From an uncultured Tessaracoccus sp. (GTDB taxonomy: Bacteria; Actinomycetota; Actinomycetes; Propionibacteriales; Propionibacteriaceae), in NCBI RefSeq assembly GCF_943914565.1, contig NZ_CALUCN010000018.1, positions 1 to 50,890 of the forward strand: a stretch of DNA of 50,890 nt. The letters run 5' to 3'. The notes beneath the pieces were generated by a model that was given only the letters and a program-made list of their open reading frames with translations, was not told the origin of the DNA and did not search any database. Of this stretch, positions 42,698-50,853 are shown piece after piece (positions within the stretch are counted from its first letter, which is position 1; each line of letters opens with the position of its first letter). Position numbers and translations under genes: made by a program.

Positions 42698-44025
42698 CAG
42701 GAGCCCATCTCCTCGACGATTTCCTCGACCTTCGGCTTGGTGTCGTCGAGGGCCTTCGAGAGGTCCTTCTTGCCGACGACGACCTCCGAGAGTTGCTCGA
42801 CGAGGACCTTGTTCGCCGAGCCGAACGCGGGCTGGGCGTTGGCGTCGAACCCGATCTCCGGGGTGCGCCCGAGGTCGGCGTTGAACACGTCCATCGCCGT
42901 CTGCGCGCTCTTGTCGTAGGTGATCCCGGCCTCGGCGAGGTCCTTGCGGGTGGGCAGGTTGCCGGAGACCGACGCGAAGTGCTCCTGGCTCTCCTTGTCG
43001 TTCATGAACCGGACGAACTCCGCAGCCAGCCGCGGGTTCTCGGACTCCTTGAGTGCCGCCATGAACTTGCCACCGGGGAAGCCGCCACACTCGTCGGCGC
43101 AGGGGTTCGGGGCCACGGCCCACGAGAACGTCGCCTCGTCGACGAACTGGCCCACCTGCCACGAACCCGACAGGTAGATCGGGGTCTCCTGTGCGAGGAA
43201 GATCTCGTTGGCGCCCTCGTAGCGGGTGCCGGAGCCGATCCAGAAGTCCTTGGGCATCGTGTCGTCGGCCATCATGTCGACGAGCGGCTGGAGCGCCTTC
43301 GTCGCCTTGCCCTTGTCGAGTGCGTAACCGTTCTCGTCGAGCAGGCCGGTGCCGTACTGGGCGAGGATCGTCGAGAGGCGGTGGCCGGACTTGTCCATCG
43401 CGAACGCGTACGACGTGCCGTTGGCCTTCTGCACCTTCTTGGCCGCGGCGAGCATCTCGTCCCACGTCCAGGGCTTGTCGACGTCGGGCAGCTCGACGCC
43501 GGCCTTCTTGAACATGTCGACGTTCACGAACGGGCCGTTCATCGTGAGGTCGGAGGGCACGGCGACCATCTGGCCCTCCTGGTTGCGCACGGCCTTCATG
43601 GGCCCGTCGAGGAACTCGTCGGCGAAGTTGGTGCCGAGCTGTTCGTCGAGGGGGAGGAGGTCGGGCGTGAACTCACCGAGTCCGGTGAGCCGCACCACGT
43701 CGGGGGCGTTGCCGCCGCTCAGTCGGGCGGTGAGCGACGAGACGAGGTCGGCGTAGGCGAGGATCTCGAGCTCGACCTTCACGCCGTACTTGTCCTCGAA
43801 GCGCTTGATGTTGTCCCGGGTGGCCTTCTCGTCGGGGCCGTCGGTGAAGTAGAGGTAGTTGAGCGTCTTGCCCTTGAACTCGTCGGGGTTGAACGAGGTC
43901 CCCTCCGCGGGGGCCTTGCCGCCGCCGTCGTCGTCGACGGTCTCGCCCGGCGCGCAGGCGCTGCTCAGCGCGAGCCCGCCGGCGGCGAGCACTGCGGCGA
44001 GGCGGGTGATGGTGGTCCTGGTCAC
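42694..44025 (-). CDS. extracellular sugar-binding lipoprotein, second system
   Basis: A 443-residue lipoprotein. The signal (TRTTITRLAAVLAAGGLALSSAC) ends at a lipobox Cys near residue 23. It is followed by an acidic linker and a family-1 solute-binding fold with VSSLTARLSGGNAPDVVRL, VPSDLTMNGPFVNVDMF and PIYLSGSWQVGQF. GTG 44025 is preceded by AAGGAGG five bases away, a near-perfect ribosome site. It is the first gene of the operon, which runs binding protein, MalF-type, MalG-type and perhaps IclR. The ligand is not predictable from sequence alone. Confidence 0.92.
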   Translation of the reverse strand: MTRTTITRLAAVLAAGGLALSSACAPGETVDDDGGGKAPAEGTSFNPDEFKGKTLNYLYFTDGPDEKATRDNIKRFEDKYGVKVELEILAYADLVSSLTARLSGGNAPDVVRLTGLGEFTPDLLPLDEQLGTNFADEFLDGPMKAVRNQEGQMVAVPSDLTMNGPFVNVDMFKKAGVELPDVDKPWTWDEMLAAAKKVQKANGTSYAFAMDKSGHRLSTILAQYGTGLLDENGYALDKGKATKALQPLVDMMADDTMPKDFWIGSGTRYEGANEIFLAQETPIYLSGSWQVGQFVDEATFSWAVAPNPCADECGGFPGGKFMAALKESENPRLAAEFVRFMNDKESQEHFASVSGNLPTRKDLAEAGITYDKSAQTAMDVFNADLGRTPEIGFDANAQPAFGSANKVLVEQLSEVVVGKKDLSKALDDTKPKVEEIVEEMGSW

Positions 44026-44078
44026 GCGAGCCTCCTTGATGCGTGCTGCAGTCGTCGTCCGGCCGATGGCCGGTTGAT

Positions 44079-44128
44079 GATGCCAAGCATCGTAAGTGCT
44101 TTCCGCTGCACAGAAGCAACATTCTGTG
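44079..44128 (-). promoter_or_regulatory. promoter and operator region of the second sugar importer
   Basis: The perfect inverted repeat CACAGAA-GCAACA-TTCTGTG spans 44109-44128. A second one, GATGC-CAA-GCATC, spans 44079-44091. On the minus strand TTGCTT (44119-44114) and TACGAT (44094-44089) form a possible promoter with a 19-base spacer, so one palindrome overlies -35 and the other -10. IclR-family control is likely. Confidence 0.6.
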
Positions 44129-44152
44129 TGACGGAACAACCTCGGGCAACCT

Positions 44153-44180
44153 GCGGCAACCTTGCCGCCCCCGACGGGGG
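44153..44180 (-). terminator. palindromes after the PBP gene
   Basis: CCCCC-GAC-GGGGG (44168-44180) lies just after the PBP stop. Next to it is GCGGCAA-CC-TTGCCGC (44153-44168). Together they may end PBP transcription before it enters the importer promoter. An operator role for the second palindrome is possible, since GCAACCT occurs three times in 44146-44162. Confidence 0.45.
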
Positions 44181-44181
44181 T

Positions 44182-46083
44182 TCAGGACAGTAGCTGCTTC
44201 ACCAGCGGCGCGGCGACCTTGCCGCCGGAGTCGCCCTCCTCGACGAAGGCCGCGACGGCGTAGCGGTCGTTGAACGCGACCATCCACGCGTGCGTCTTCA
44301 GCTTCCCCGCCTGCCCGAACTCGGCCGTGCCGGACTTCGCGCCCTTCGCGACGCCTGCGAGCATCCGGCCCGTGCCGTGGTCGACGGTGGCGGCCATCAT
44401 GATCCGCAGCTCCTTCGCCTCCGCGGCGGTGAGCGGCGCGCCCTTCGACGTGGCCTTGTGCCCGTCGACGAGCCAGGGGATCACGGTCTTGCCCTTCGCG
44501 ACCGACGCGGTCATCGCCGCCATCGCCAGCGGCGACATGGTCACCTGCCCCTGGCCGATCATCGACGCCGAGCGGTCGATCGCGTTCTGCGGGTCGACGG
44601 TGCCGAAGTACGAGCGGAAGCCCGCGTCGTAGTCGGTGCCGACGCCGAGCGACGCCGCAGCCGCGTGCAGCTCGGCGGCCGTGACCTGCTGCCCGGCGCG
44701 CGTGAAGACCGTGTTGCACGAGTAGGCGATCGCGTCGGACAAGCGGATCCGTCCGGTGTGCGCGTAGCCGGTGTGGTTGCCGAACTGGTGTCCGCCGACG
44801 GTGTGCGTGGCGGGGCACTCGACGGGGGAGCTGGCCGTGGCGCCCTTGCGCAGCATCGCGAGCGCGGAGACCACCTTGAACGTCGAGCCCGGCGCGTACC
44901 GGCCGTACGTCGCGTACGGGTAGGCGCCCGCCTTCGGGGAGTTGGCCGCGGCGGCCACGCCGCCGGTGGCGAGGTCGATCGCGACGAGCGACGCGACGCC
45001 GGACTGCGACTTCAGCGCGTCCTCGGCCTTCTGCTGCAGCGCCCGGTCGAGCGAGACCGTGATCGGGGAGCCCACGGACTCCTCCTGCGAGAACACGACG
45101 ACGGGGTCGGTCTTCTCCGCGCCCTTGCGGTGCACCACCTCGACGCGCACGCCCGGCACGCCGCCCAGCTGCTCGTCGTAGCGCGACTGCAGGCCGCTCA
45201 GGCCCACGACGTCGTCGGGCGTGAGTCTGCCCTTCGACTTCGTGATCATCTCCGCGGTGGGGTGCCCGACGCTGCCGAGCAGGCTGGCCGCGAACCCGTC
45301 GGAGGGCCCGACGGTGGCCGGGGTGCCCTGCACGAGCACGCCCTTGACGTCGGCGACCTGCGGCGGGATGTCCTCCTGGCGCAACGTCTTGGCGATCACG
45401 AACTGCTTCGGGCCCCCGGCCTCGACCTGCTCGGCGTACGCGGCGGCGTCCATGTCCAGCAGGCCGGCGAGTGTCCTGGCGGCCTGGCCCCACGTCGCCT
45501 GGTCCGTGGCGGACTTGTCGATCCCCACTTGGTACAGCGTGATCTCCTCGACGAGGGCGAGGCCGTCCTTGTCGTTGATGGGGGCGCGCGTGGGGTTGGT
45601 GACCACGCGGCGGAGGCGGTTGCCGTCGTCGAGCTTCTCGTGGACGATCGACGGGGACCACTGGACGCGCCACTGCTCGTCGATCCACTTCAGCTTGGCC
45701 TTCGTCTTGTACGTCCACGGCTCCACGCCGACGTCCATCGCGATGGTGAGCGGCACCTCGGCGGTACGGCCATCGGGGAGGTAGGCGGGTTTCCCGGGCG
45801 TGACCGTCGGCACCGGCTTGTCCATGCCGGCGAGGATCGTCGTGAGGTCCTCCTGGGCGGCGGCCGCCGAGGACTGCATCGGAAGCTTCGAGACGTCGCG
45901 CTTGGCGAGCGCCGTCGCGAGCGCCTTCGCGGCGTCGTCCGCCCGTGCCACCCCCGACGGTGGGTCGGCCTGCGCTCCGGCAGATGCGTCTGGCGCGGGG
46001 GACCGGCCCCCGTCGGGCGTACCGCTGCACCCGGCGAGCAGCACCATCGCAGCCACCGCCGCGGCAATCCATCGTCTGGCCAC
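44182..46083 (-). CDS. lipoprotein class B penicillin-binding protein with MecA-like N domain
   Basis: A 633-residue peptidoglycan transpeptidase. The N terminus WIAAAVAAMVLLAGC is a lipoprotein signal. An NTF2-like MecA_N domain spans about residues 45-160, then a PBP dimerisation region 165-320, then the transpeptidase. Catalytic motifs are S400-T-F-K403, S455-C-N and K583-S-G. It crosslinks peptidoglycan on the outer face of the membrane. The MecA-type N domain is common in actinobacterial PBPs and does not by itself prove beta-lactam resistance. GTG 46083 has GGGAGG five bases upstream. Confidence 0.93.
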   Translation of the reverse strand: MARRWIAAAVAAMVLLAGCSGTPDGGRSPAPDASAGAQADPPSGVARADDAAKALATALAKRDVSKLPMQSSAAAAQEDLTTILAGMDKPVPTVTPGKPAYLPDGRTAEVPLTIAMDVGVEPWTYKTKAKLKWIDEQWRVQWSPSIVHEKLDDGNRLRRVVTNPTRAPINDKDGLALVEEITLYQVGIDKSATDQATWGQAARTLAGLLDMDAAAYAEQVEAGGPKQFVIAKTLRQEDIPPQVADVKGVLVQGTPATVGPSDGFAASLLGSVGHPTAEMITKSKGRLTPDDVVGLSGLQSRYDEQLGGVPGVRVEVVHRKGAEKTDPVVVFSQEESVGSPITVSLDRALQQKAEDALKSQSGVASLVAIDLATGGVAAAANSPKAGAYPYATYGRYAPGSTFKVVSALAMLRKGATASSPVECPATHTVGGHQFGNHTGYAHTGRIRLSDAIAYSCNTVFTRAGQQVTAAELHAAAASLGVGTDYDAGFRSYFGTVDPQNAIDRSASMIGQGQVTMSPLAMAAMTASVAKGKTVIPWLVDGHKATSKGAPLTAAEAKELRIMMAATVDHGTGRMLAGVAKGAKSGTAEFGQAGKLKTHAWMVAFNDRYAVAAFVEEGDSGGKVAAPLVKQLLS

Positions 46084-46118
46084 CTTGACCTCCCGCAGCA
46101 CAGGATACCGGAGCGACT

Positions 46119-46147
46119 CCGACAAGCCTTGCGAGGTGGGATACCCT
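46119..46147 (+). promoter_or_regulatory. possible terC promoter
   Basis: CCGACA (46119-46124) and TACCCT (46142-46147) are 17 bases apart. The remaining leader to TTG 46215 is about 60 bases. Confidence 0.4.
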
Positions 46148-46214
46148 GAACGGTGCGCCCGCGCCCGGTACGCGCGCCCGCGAGCCCGCCCCCACTCACC
46201 AGGAAGACTCCACG

Positions 46215-47399
46215 TTGAGCGACGTATCCCCCACCGTCTGGATCATCACCCTCGTCGTCATCGCAGGGTTGCTGGCCTTCGACTTCTTCTTCCACGTCCG
46301 CAAGGCGCACATCCCGACGCTGAAGGAGGCAGCGGTCTGGTCCGCGATCTACGTCGGCATCGCGATCGTCTTCGGCGCCGTCGTCTGGGTGCTGGGCGGC
46401 GAGCCGATGGGCCTCGACTACTTCCAGGGCTACGTCCTCGAGAAGGCGCTGAGCGTCGACAACCTGTTCGTGTTCCTCATCATCATGGGCAGCTTCAAGG
46501 TGCCGCGCGAGGACCAGCAGAAGGTGCTGCTGTTCGGCATCGTGTTCGCGCTCATCACGCGCAGCGTCTTCATCCTGCTCGGCAAGGCCGCGCTCGAGGC
46601 GGCGCAGTGGGTGTTCTACCTGTTCGGCATCTTCCTGCTGTGGACCGCGATCCACATGCTCCTGCCGGAGAAGGAGGAGTCCGACGAGGCCGACAACGTG
46701 ATGATCCGGCTGGTGAAGAAGGTCGTCCACACGTCGGACCACTACGACGGCGACAAGCTCTTCACCGTCATCGACGGCAAGCGCGTGCTCACCCCGATGC
46801 TGCTCGTGATGCTCGCGATCGGCGGCACGGACATCCTGTTCGCGTTCGACTCGATCCCCGCGATCTACGGTGTGACGCAGGACGTCTACCTCGTCTTCAC
46901 CGCGACGGCGTTCTCCCTCATGGGGTTGCGGCAGCTCTACTTCCTCATCGACGGCTTCCTCGACCGGCTCGTCTACCTCAACGCCGGCCTCACCGCGATC
47001 CTGGGCTTCATCGGCGTGAAGCTGATCCTCCACGCGCTGAACACCAACGAGGTGCCGTTCATCAACGGCGGCCGGCCCTGGACCGTGATCCGGGAGATCC
47101 CGCCCTACCCGTCGCTGTTCGTGATCCTGGGATTGCTCACGGTGACGGTCATCGCGTCGCTGCTGACCCCGTCGGGGAAGGCGCTCTCGCTGGCGTCGGC
47201 GCTGCACCGGGAGGCGAGCGCGTACATCAACCGCGACATCGAGCAGACGCCCGCCGAGCGTGACGCCCACTACGCGAAGCTGCGCAGGCTCGAGGAGAAG
47301 CTCGGACGGCACAAGGCCAAGCACGTGCGGCGCCACCTGAAGGACGACCACGACGAGGTGGTCGAGCAAGCGCACGCGCTCCGCGCGGCGGGCAAGTGA
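46215..47399 (+). CDS. TerC-family integral membrane protein
   Basis: A 394-residue membrane protein with about seven to nine spans. Family features are LEKALSVDNLFVFLIIMGSF and GTDILFAFDSIPAIYGVTQD, the conserved acidic positions thought to bind metal (Asp in SVDN and FDSIPA). TerC proteins are linked to manganese efflux and metalation of exported proteins. The C terminus adds a ~60-residue charged, probably coiled-coil tail after the last span. It starts at TTG 46215, with a weak AGGAAG about ten bases away. It is four bases ahead of the MFS gene. Confidence 0.92.
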   Translation: MSDVSPTVWIITLVVIAGLLAFDFFFHVRKAHIPTLKEAAVWSAIYVGIAIVFGAVVWVLGGEPMGLDYFQGYVLEKALSVDNLFVFLIIMGSFKVPREDQQKVLLFGIVFALITRSVFILLGKAALEAAQWVFYLFGIFLLWTAIHMLLPEKEESDEADNVMIRLVKKVVHTSDHYDGDKLFTVIDGKRVLTPMLLVMLAIGGTDILFAFDSIPAIYGVTQDVYLVFTATAFSLMGLRQLYFLIDGFLDRLVYLNAGLTAILGFIGVKLILHALNTNEVPFINGGRPWTVIREIPPYPSLFVILGLLTVTVIASLLTPSGKALSLASALHREASAYINRDIEQTPAERDAHYAKLRRLEEKLGRHKAKHVRRHLKDDHDEVVEQAHALRAAGK

Positions 47400-47403
47400 C
47401 GCC

Positions 47404-48732
47404 GTGGAGTTGTGGCGCGCCGTCCGGCGCCTGACCCGGCACGAGGCGTTCCGTCGCCTGCTCGTGCTGCGCCTGCTCACGCAGGCGGCCGACGGCACGC
47501 TCCAGGTTGGCATGGCGAGCTACATGCTGTTCTCGCCGCAGAAGCAGGCCGACGCGGTCGCGATCGCGGAGGTGCTCGCCATCTCGCTGCTGCCGTTCAC
47601 GATCGTCGGGCCGTTCGTGTCGCCGCTGCTCGACCGCTGGTCGCGCCGCAACGTCGCCCTGTACACCGACGTGGTGCGCGCCCTGCTCACCCTCACGATC
47701 GCGGGCATCGTCGTCTCGGGCCAGACCGAGGGTGTGGGCCGGGTGGCGCTCATGGTGCTGCTGCTCATTGCGCTGAGCCTCAACCGCTTCATGCTCGCCG
47801 GGCTCTCCGCAGGCCTGCACCACACCGTCTCGTCCAGGGAGTACCTGTCCGCGTCGTCGATCATCCCGACGGTGGGTCCGCTCGGCATGGTGATCGGCGG
47901 CGCCATCGGGGTGACGATCCGGCTCGTGCTCGGACGCACGATCGCCGCCCACCAAGCCGATGCGGTCATCTTCTGCGCGTCGGCGGTGCTGTTCGTCGCG
48001 TCGACGCTGGTCGCGGCCACCTTCCACACCGACGCCCTCGGCCCGGAACGGGCCCGGGAGGTGCCGTCGATGCGACGGGTGCTGCACGGGCTCGCCGCGG
48101 CCGGCGGGCACCTGCGTCAGCGTCGGGCCGCCCTGCTGGGCCTCGTCGACATGGCGGTGACGCGGTTCCTGTTCGGGGTGCTCTCCGTCGCGGTGATCCT
48201 CGTGGCGCGCAACCGCTGGCACGACGTCGGCGCGCCCGACGCGGCCCTGGGTGACATCGGCATCTGGGGCGGGATGACCGGCGCGGGGTTCCTGCTCGCG
48301 GCGGTCGTGGTGCCTGCGGGGGTCAAGCGGTTCCGGCTGCGCGCGACCCTCGTCGGGCTGCTCGCGGCCGGCGCGGTGGCGGCGGCGGTGCCCAGCTTCT
48401 CGGACGGCAAGTGGGTGCTGTTCGGGATCAGCGTGGTGCTGGGGCTCGTGACGCAGGCCGTGAAGACGTGCGTCGACGGCATCGTCCACGCCCACGTCGA
48501 GGAGCCGTTCAAGGGCCGGGTGTTCACCTTCTACGACATGGGCTTCAACGGCGCCTACGTGCTCGCGGCCGTCGTGGCGATCTGGGCGCTGCCGCCCGAC
48601 GGAGTGTCGGCTGGGGTGTTCGCCGCGATGGCGCTGACCTACGTGTTCCTGGCGGGGCTCACCGTGTGGTCCGTCGGCCGGATGAGCGTCGAGGACTTCG
48701 AGCGCGGCACCGAGGACCTCGTCGGCAGCTGA
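47404..48732 (+). CDS. MFS transporter of unknown substrate
   Basis: A 442-residue protein with about 12 hydrophobic segments. The early loop FVSPLLDRWSRRNVALYTDVVRALLTL is the MFS signature between TM2 and TM3. The rest, such as GLVTQAVKTCVDGIVHAHVEEPFKGRVFTFYDM, resembles MFS proteins found beside terC in other actinobacteria. It begins at GTG 47404, four bases after the terC stop, so the two are translated together. The cargo is unknown. Confidence 0.88.
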   Translation: MELWRAVRRLTRHEAFRRLLVLRLLTQAADGTLQVGMASYMLFSPQKQADAVAIAEVLAISLLPFTIVGPFVSPLLDRWSRRNVALYTDVVRALLTLTIAGIVVSGQTEGVGRVALMVLLLIALSLNRFMLAGLSAGLHHTVSSREYLSASSIIPTVGPLGMVIGGAIGVTIRLVLGRTIAAHQADAVIFCASAVLFVASTLVAATFHTDALGPERAREVPSMRRVLHGLAAAGGHLRQRRAALLGLVDMAVTRFLFGVLSVAVILVARNRWHDVGAPDAALGDIGIWGGMTGAGFLLAAVVVPAGVKRFRLRATLVGLLAAGAVAAAVPSFSDGKWVLFGISVVLGLVTQAVKTCVDGIVHAHVEEPFKGRVFTFYDMGFNGAYVLAAVVAIWALPPDGVSAGVFAAMALTYVFLAGLTVWSVGRMSVEDFERGTEDLVGS

Positions 48733-48742
48733 CCGGCGCGGG

Positions 48743-48748
48743 TAGGCT
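48743..48748 (+). promoter_or_regulatory. -10 box for leaderless DLW-39 gene (TAGGCT)
   Basis: TAGGCT ends seven bases before the ATG at 48756. Confidence 0.5.
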
Positions 48749-48755
48749 GGCCGGC

Positions 48756-48875
48756 ATGGTTCGCAAGCTCATCTGGGTGCTGGCTGTCTTCGGCGTCGTT
48801 GCTGCGGCGTTCGCCGTGGCCGACGCGGTCGAGGCGCGCCGCCGTCGCGAGCTCTGGGCCGAAGCCACCGACTGA
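48756..48875 (+). CDS. DLW-39-family small membrane protein
   Basis: A 39-residue protein with one membrane span (IWVLAVFGVVAAAFAVADAV) followed by a basic patch ARRRR and the ending ELWAEATD. Length and C terminus match the actinobacterial DLW-39 family (usually DLWAEATD). Function is unknown. It lies 23 bases after the MFS gene and has a candidate promoter of its own. Confidence 0.85.
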   Translation: MVRKLIWVLAVFGVVAAAFAVADAVEARRRRELWAEATD

Positions 48876-48899
48876 CCGCGGGGGAGCGGGGAGACGACG

Positions 48900-48933
48900 A
48901 CGCGCCCCGGCCCGGTCGGGGCTCGGGGCGCGT
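48900..48933. terminator. bidirectional terminator between DLW-39 and galE
   Basis: ACGCGCCCCG (48900-48909) pairs with CGGGGCGCGT (48924-48933), with a GC-rich loop, between two converging genes. CGACGGTGGG occurs just beside it at 48938-48947, without a partner arm. Confidence 0.7.
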
Positions 48934-48952
48934 TGCGCGACGGTGGGCGGGC

Positions 48953-49942
48953 TCAGTAGCCGAGCATCTCCTTGCGCTTCGGCAGCCAGTTGATGGCGTC
49001 CTTCACGGCCTCGGTCTCGGTGAGCTTCGCCTGCCAGCCGAGCACGTCCTTCGCCTTGGACGAGACGGTGTAGACGCCGGCGACGTCGCCCGGCCTCGGC
49101 GGTCCGTACTGCACGGCCAGGGGATCGCCGGAGATCTCCTCGAAGCTCGCGGCGAGCTCCTTCACGGTGACGCCGTTGCCGGTGCCGATGTTGAACACCT
49201 GGTAGGGCTGCTCCGCGGTGGCCTCGTCGAAGTGCTCGATCGCCGCGACGTGGGCCTGCGCGAGGTCCCAGACGTGGATGAAGTCGCGGATGCCGGAGCC
49301 GTCGCGGGTGGGCCACTCGACGCCGGTGACGGTGAACGTCTCCTTGTTCGTCCAGGCCTCGAGCAGCTTGGCCAGCACGTGGGTGGGGTGCTCGAGCTGC
49401 TGGCCGGAGCGGAACTGCGGGTCCGTGCCGATCGGGTTGAAGTAGCGCAGGCTGATCATGCGCACGTCGGAGGAGGCGGCGAAGTCCTCGAGCACCATCT
49501 CGACCATGAACTTCGTGCGCGCATACGGCGACCCGGGCGCCAGCGGCGACTCCTCCGTGACGACGAAATTCTCGTCGGGCGCGTAGATCGAGGCCGAGGA
49601 CGAGAACAGGAAGCGGTGCACGCCCGCGCGCTGCACGGACTCGAGCAGCTTCACGGTCTTGCTCACGTTGTTCTCGTAGTAGGCGAGCGGCTCGGCCACC
49701 GACTCGGGCACGACGATCTTCGCCGCGCAGTGCACGACCGCGTCGATCTCGTGCTCGGAGAACAGCGTCTCCAGCAGCGCCGCGTCGGCGATGTCGCCCT
49801 CGTAGAGGGGGCGGTTGCGCACGAACTCCCGACGCCCGGTCGAGAAGTCGTCGAGGATGACGACCTCGTGGCCGGCATCCTCGCACGCCGAGGCCACGGT
49901 GGATCCGATGTAGCCGGCACCGCCGGTGATGAGAATCTTCAT
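48953..49942 (-). CDS. galE: UDP-glucose 4-epimerase
   Basis: A 329-residue short-chain dehydrogenase-type epimerase. The NAD motif is GGAGYIG at residues 7-13. The active site is S-S-S (114-116) with Y140-x-x-x-K144 (SPYARTK). RYFNPIGTDP and DFIHVWDLAQAHVAAIEH are typical GalE stretches. It interconverts UDP-glucose and UDP-galactose, supplying cell-wall glycans or galactose use. A TAGTCT box six bases before the ATG implies a leaderless mRNA. Other epimerase subfamilies cannot be ruled out. Confidence 0.92.
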   Translation of the reverse strand: MKILITGGAGYIGSTVASACEDAGHEVVILDDFSTGRREFVRNRPLYEGDIADAALLETLFSEHEIDAVVHCAAKIVVPESVAEPLAYYENNVSKTVKLLESVQRAGVHRFLFSSSASIYAPDENFVVTEESPLAPGSPYARTKFMVEMVLEDFAASSDVRMISLRYFNPIGTDPQFRSGQQLEHPTHVLAKLLEAWTNKETFTVTGVEWPTRDGSGIRDFIHVWDLAQAHVAAIEHFDEATAEQPYQVFNIGTGNGVTVKELAASFEEISGDPLAVQYGPPRPGDVAGVYTVSSKAKDVLGWQAKLTETEAVKDAINWLPKRKEMLGY

Positions 49943-49948
49943 GCTTCC

Positions 49949-49954
49949 AGACTA
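49949..49954 (-). promoter_or_regulatory. -10 box for leaderless galE (TAGTCT)
   Basis: TAGTCT on the minus strand ends six bases before the ATG at 49942. Confidence 0.5.
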
Positions 49955-50051
49955 GTGCCGCCGCGCCCGGCAACCAGCGCCGGACGCGCATTCGCTCAAG
50001 CGCGTTGGAGCGTCGAGGTGTCGCATCCGGATGGGCGGACCGGCCCAGCAC

Positions 50052-50675
50052 TCACCAGCCGCGCTGGATCCACTCCTGCAGGTGCGGGCGCTCGGCGCCG
50101 ATGGTGGTGCTGTCGCCGTGGCCGGGGTGGACGAGGGTGTCGTCGGGAAGCGTGAAGAGGCGCTCCTGGATCGACCGGATGATCGTGTCGAAGTCCGCGT
50201 AGTCCCAGCGGGTCGCGCCCGGGCCGCCGGGGAAGAGCGTGTCGCCGCTCAGCACGGCACCGAGGCCGTCGATGCGCAGCGACGTCGAGCCGGGCGTGTG
50301 GCCTGGGGTGCGGACGGCGCGAATCGTCGTGCCGGCGACCTCGAACTCGGCCCCGTCGGCGAGCGGCGCGAACCCGTCGTGCAGCCCGGTGGCCTCCTGC
50401 CACAGGAACAGGTCCTCGTCGGCGAGGAAGACTGGCGCGTGCGCGCGGGCGGCGAACTCCGGCGTCGCGCGCACGTGGTCCCAGTGCCCGTGCGTGAGCA
50501 GCACGGCGCGCACCTCCCGGTCGGCGACGGCGGCCAGACACGCGTCGGGGTCATGCGCGGGGTCGACGACGATCACCTCGCGCTCGTCGCCGACGAGCCA
50601 GACGTTGTTCTCGTGCTCGGGCGGGCCGGCCGGGTCGACGTTGCCGGCAGTGACGAGTCGTTCGATGGAGGCCAT
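50052..50675 (-). CDS. MBL-fold hydrolase, glyoxalase II-like
   Basis: A 207-residue metallo-beta-lactamase-fold protein. Metal site THGHWDH (H-x-H-x-D-H), then TPGHTPGS, LSGDTLF and PGHGDSTTIG. The length and the GDTLFPGGPGATRWDYADFDTIIRSIQERL stretch match small actinobacterial glyoxalase II-like enzymes. It may hydrolyse a thioester of mycothiol or another small thiol; the substrate is inferred. A TAGACT box seven bases before the ATG suggests a leaderless mRNA. It lies 109 bases upstream of galE on the same strand. Confidence 0.88.
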   Translation of the reverse strand: MASIERLVTAGNVDPAGPPEHENNVWLVGDEREVIVVDPAHDPDACLAAVADREVRAVLLTHGHWDHVRATPEFAARAHAPVFLADEDLFLWQEATGLHDGFAPLADGAEFEVAGTTIRAVRTPGHTPGSTSLRIDGLGAVLSGDTLFPGGPGATRWDYADFDTIIRSIQERLFTLPDDTLVHPGHGDSTTIGAERPHLQEWIQRGW

Positions 50676-50682
50676 GCCCGCA

Positions 50683-50688
50683 AGTCTA
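50683..50688 (-). promoter_or_regulatory. -10 box for leaderless MBL gene (TAGACT)
   Basis: TAGACT ends seven bases before the ATG at 50675 on the minus strand. Confidence 0.5.
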
Positions 50689-50835
50689 GGTGTACTGACC
50701 GGACCGGTTGGCTGCGGAACCGTGATCCGGGCGTGCGCGTGGTGGGAGGGATCTGCTCGTCGGGTGCCTGCGCGGCGGGCGGCGTATCGACGGCGTCAGC
50801 TGGTGCAGGCAGGCAACCCCAAGGGCCGAAGGGGC

Positions 50836-50853
50836 TTCGAAAAGAAGTTCGAA
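50836..50853. promoter_or_regulatory. TTCGAA inverted repeat near the right edge
   Basis: TTCGAA-AAGAAG-TTCGAA has 6-base palindromic arms that are also direct repeats. It lies in a lower-GC stretch. A looser pair, ACACTTGT and ACATGTGT, follows at about 50867-50888. The 50689-50890 region carries no gene I can support; these may be control sites of a gene outside the window. Confidence 0.4.

Noticed and set aside
45952..46016. CCCGACGG...CCGTCGGG as another hairpin of the repeat family
   Set aside because: It lies inside the PBP gene, in the linker after the lipobox. The arms are imperfect and far apart, and codon use explains the sequence.
44182..46083. MecA-like PBP as a beta-lactam resistance determinant
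   Set aside because: The MecA_N domain is widespread in intrinsic actinobacterial PBPs. Nothing else suggests acquired resistance.
46148..46214. yybP-ykoY manganese riboswitch before terC
   Set aside because: TerC genes often carry this riboswitch, but the leader here is about 65 bases and shows none of its conserved loops.
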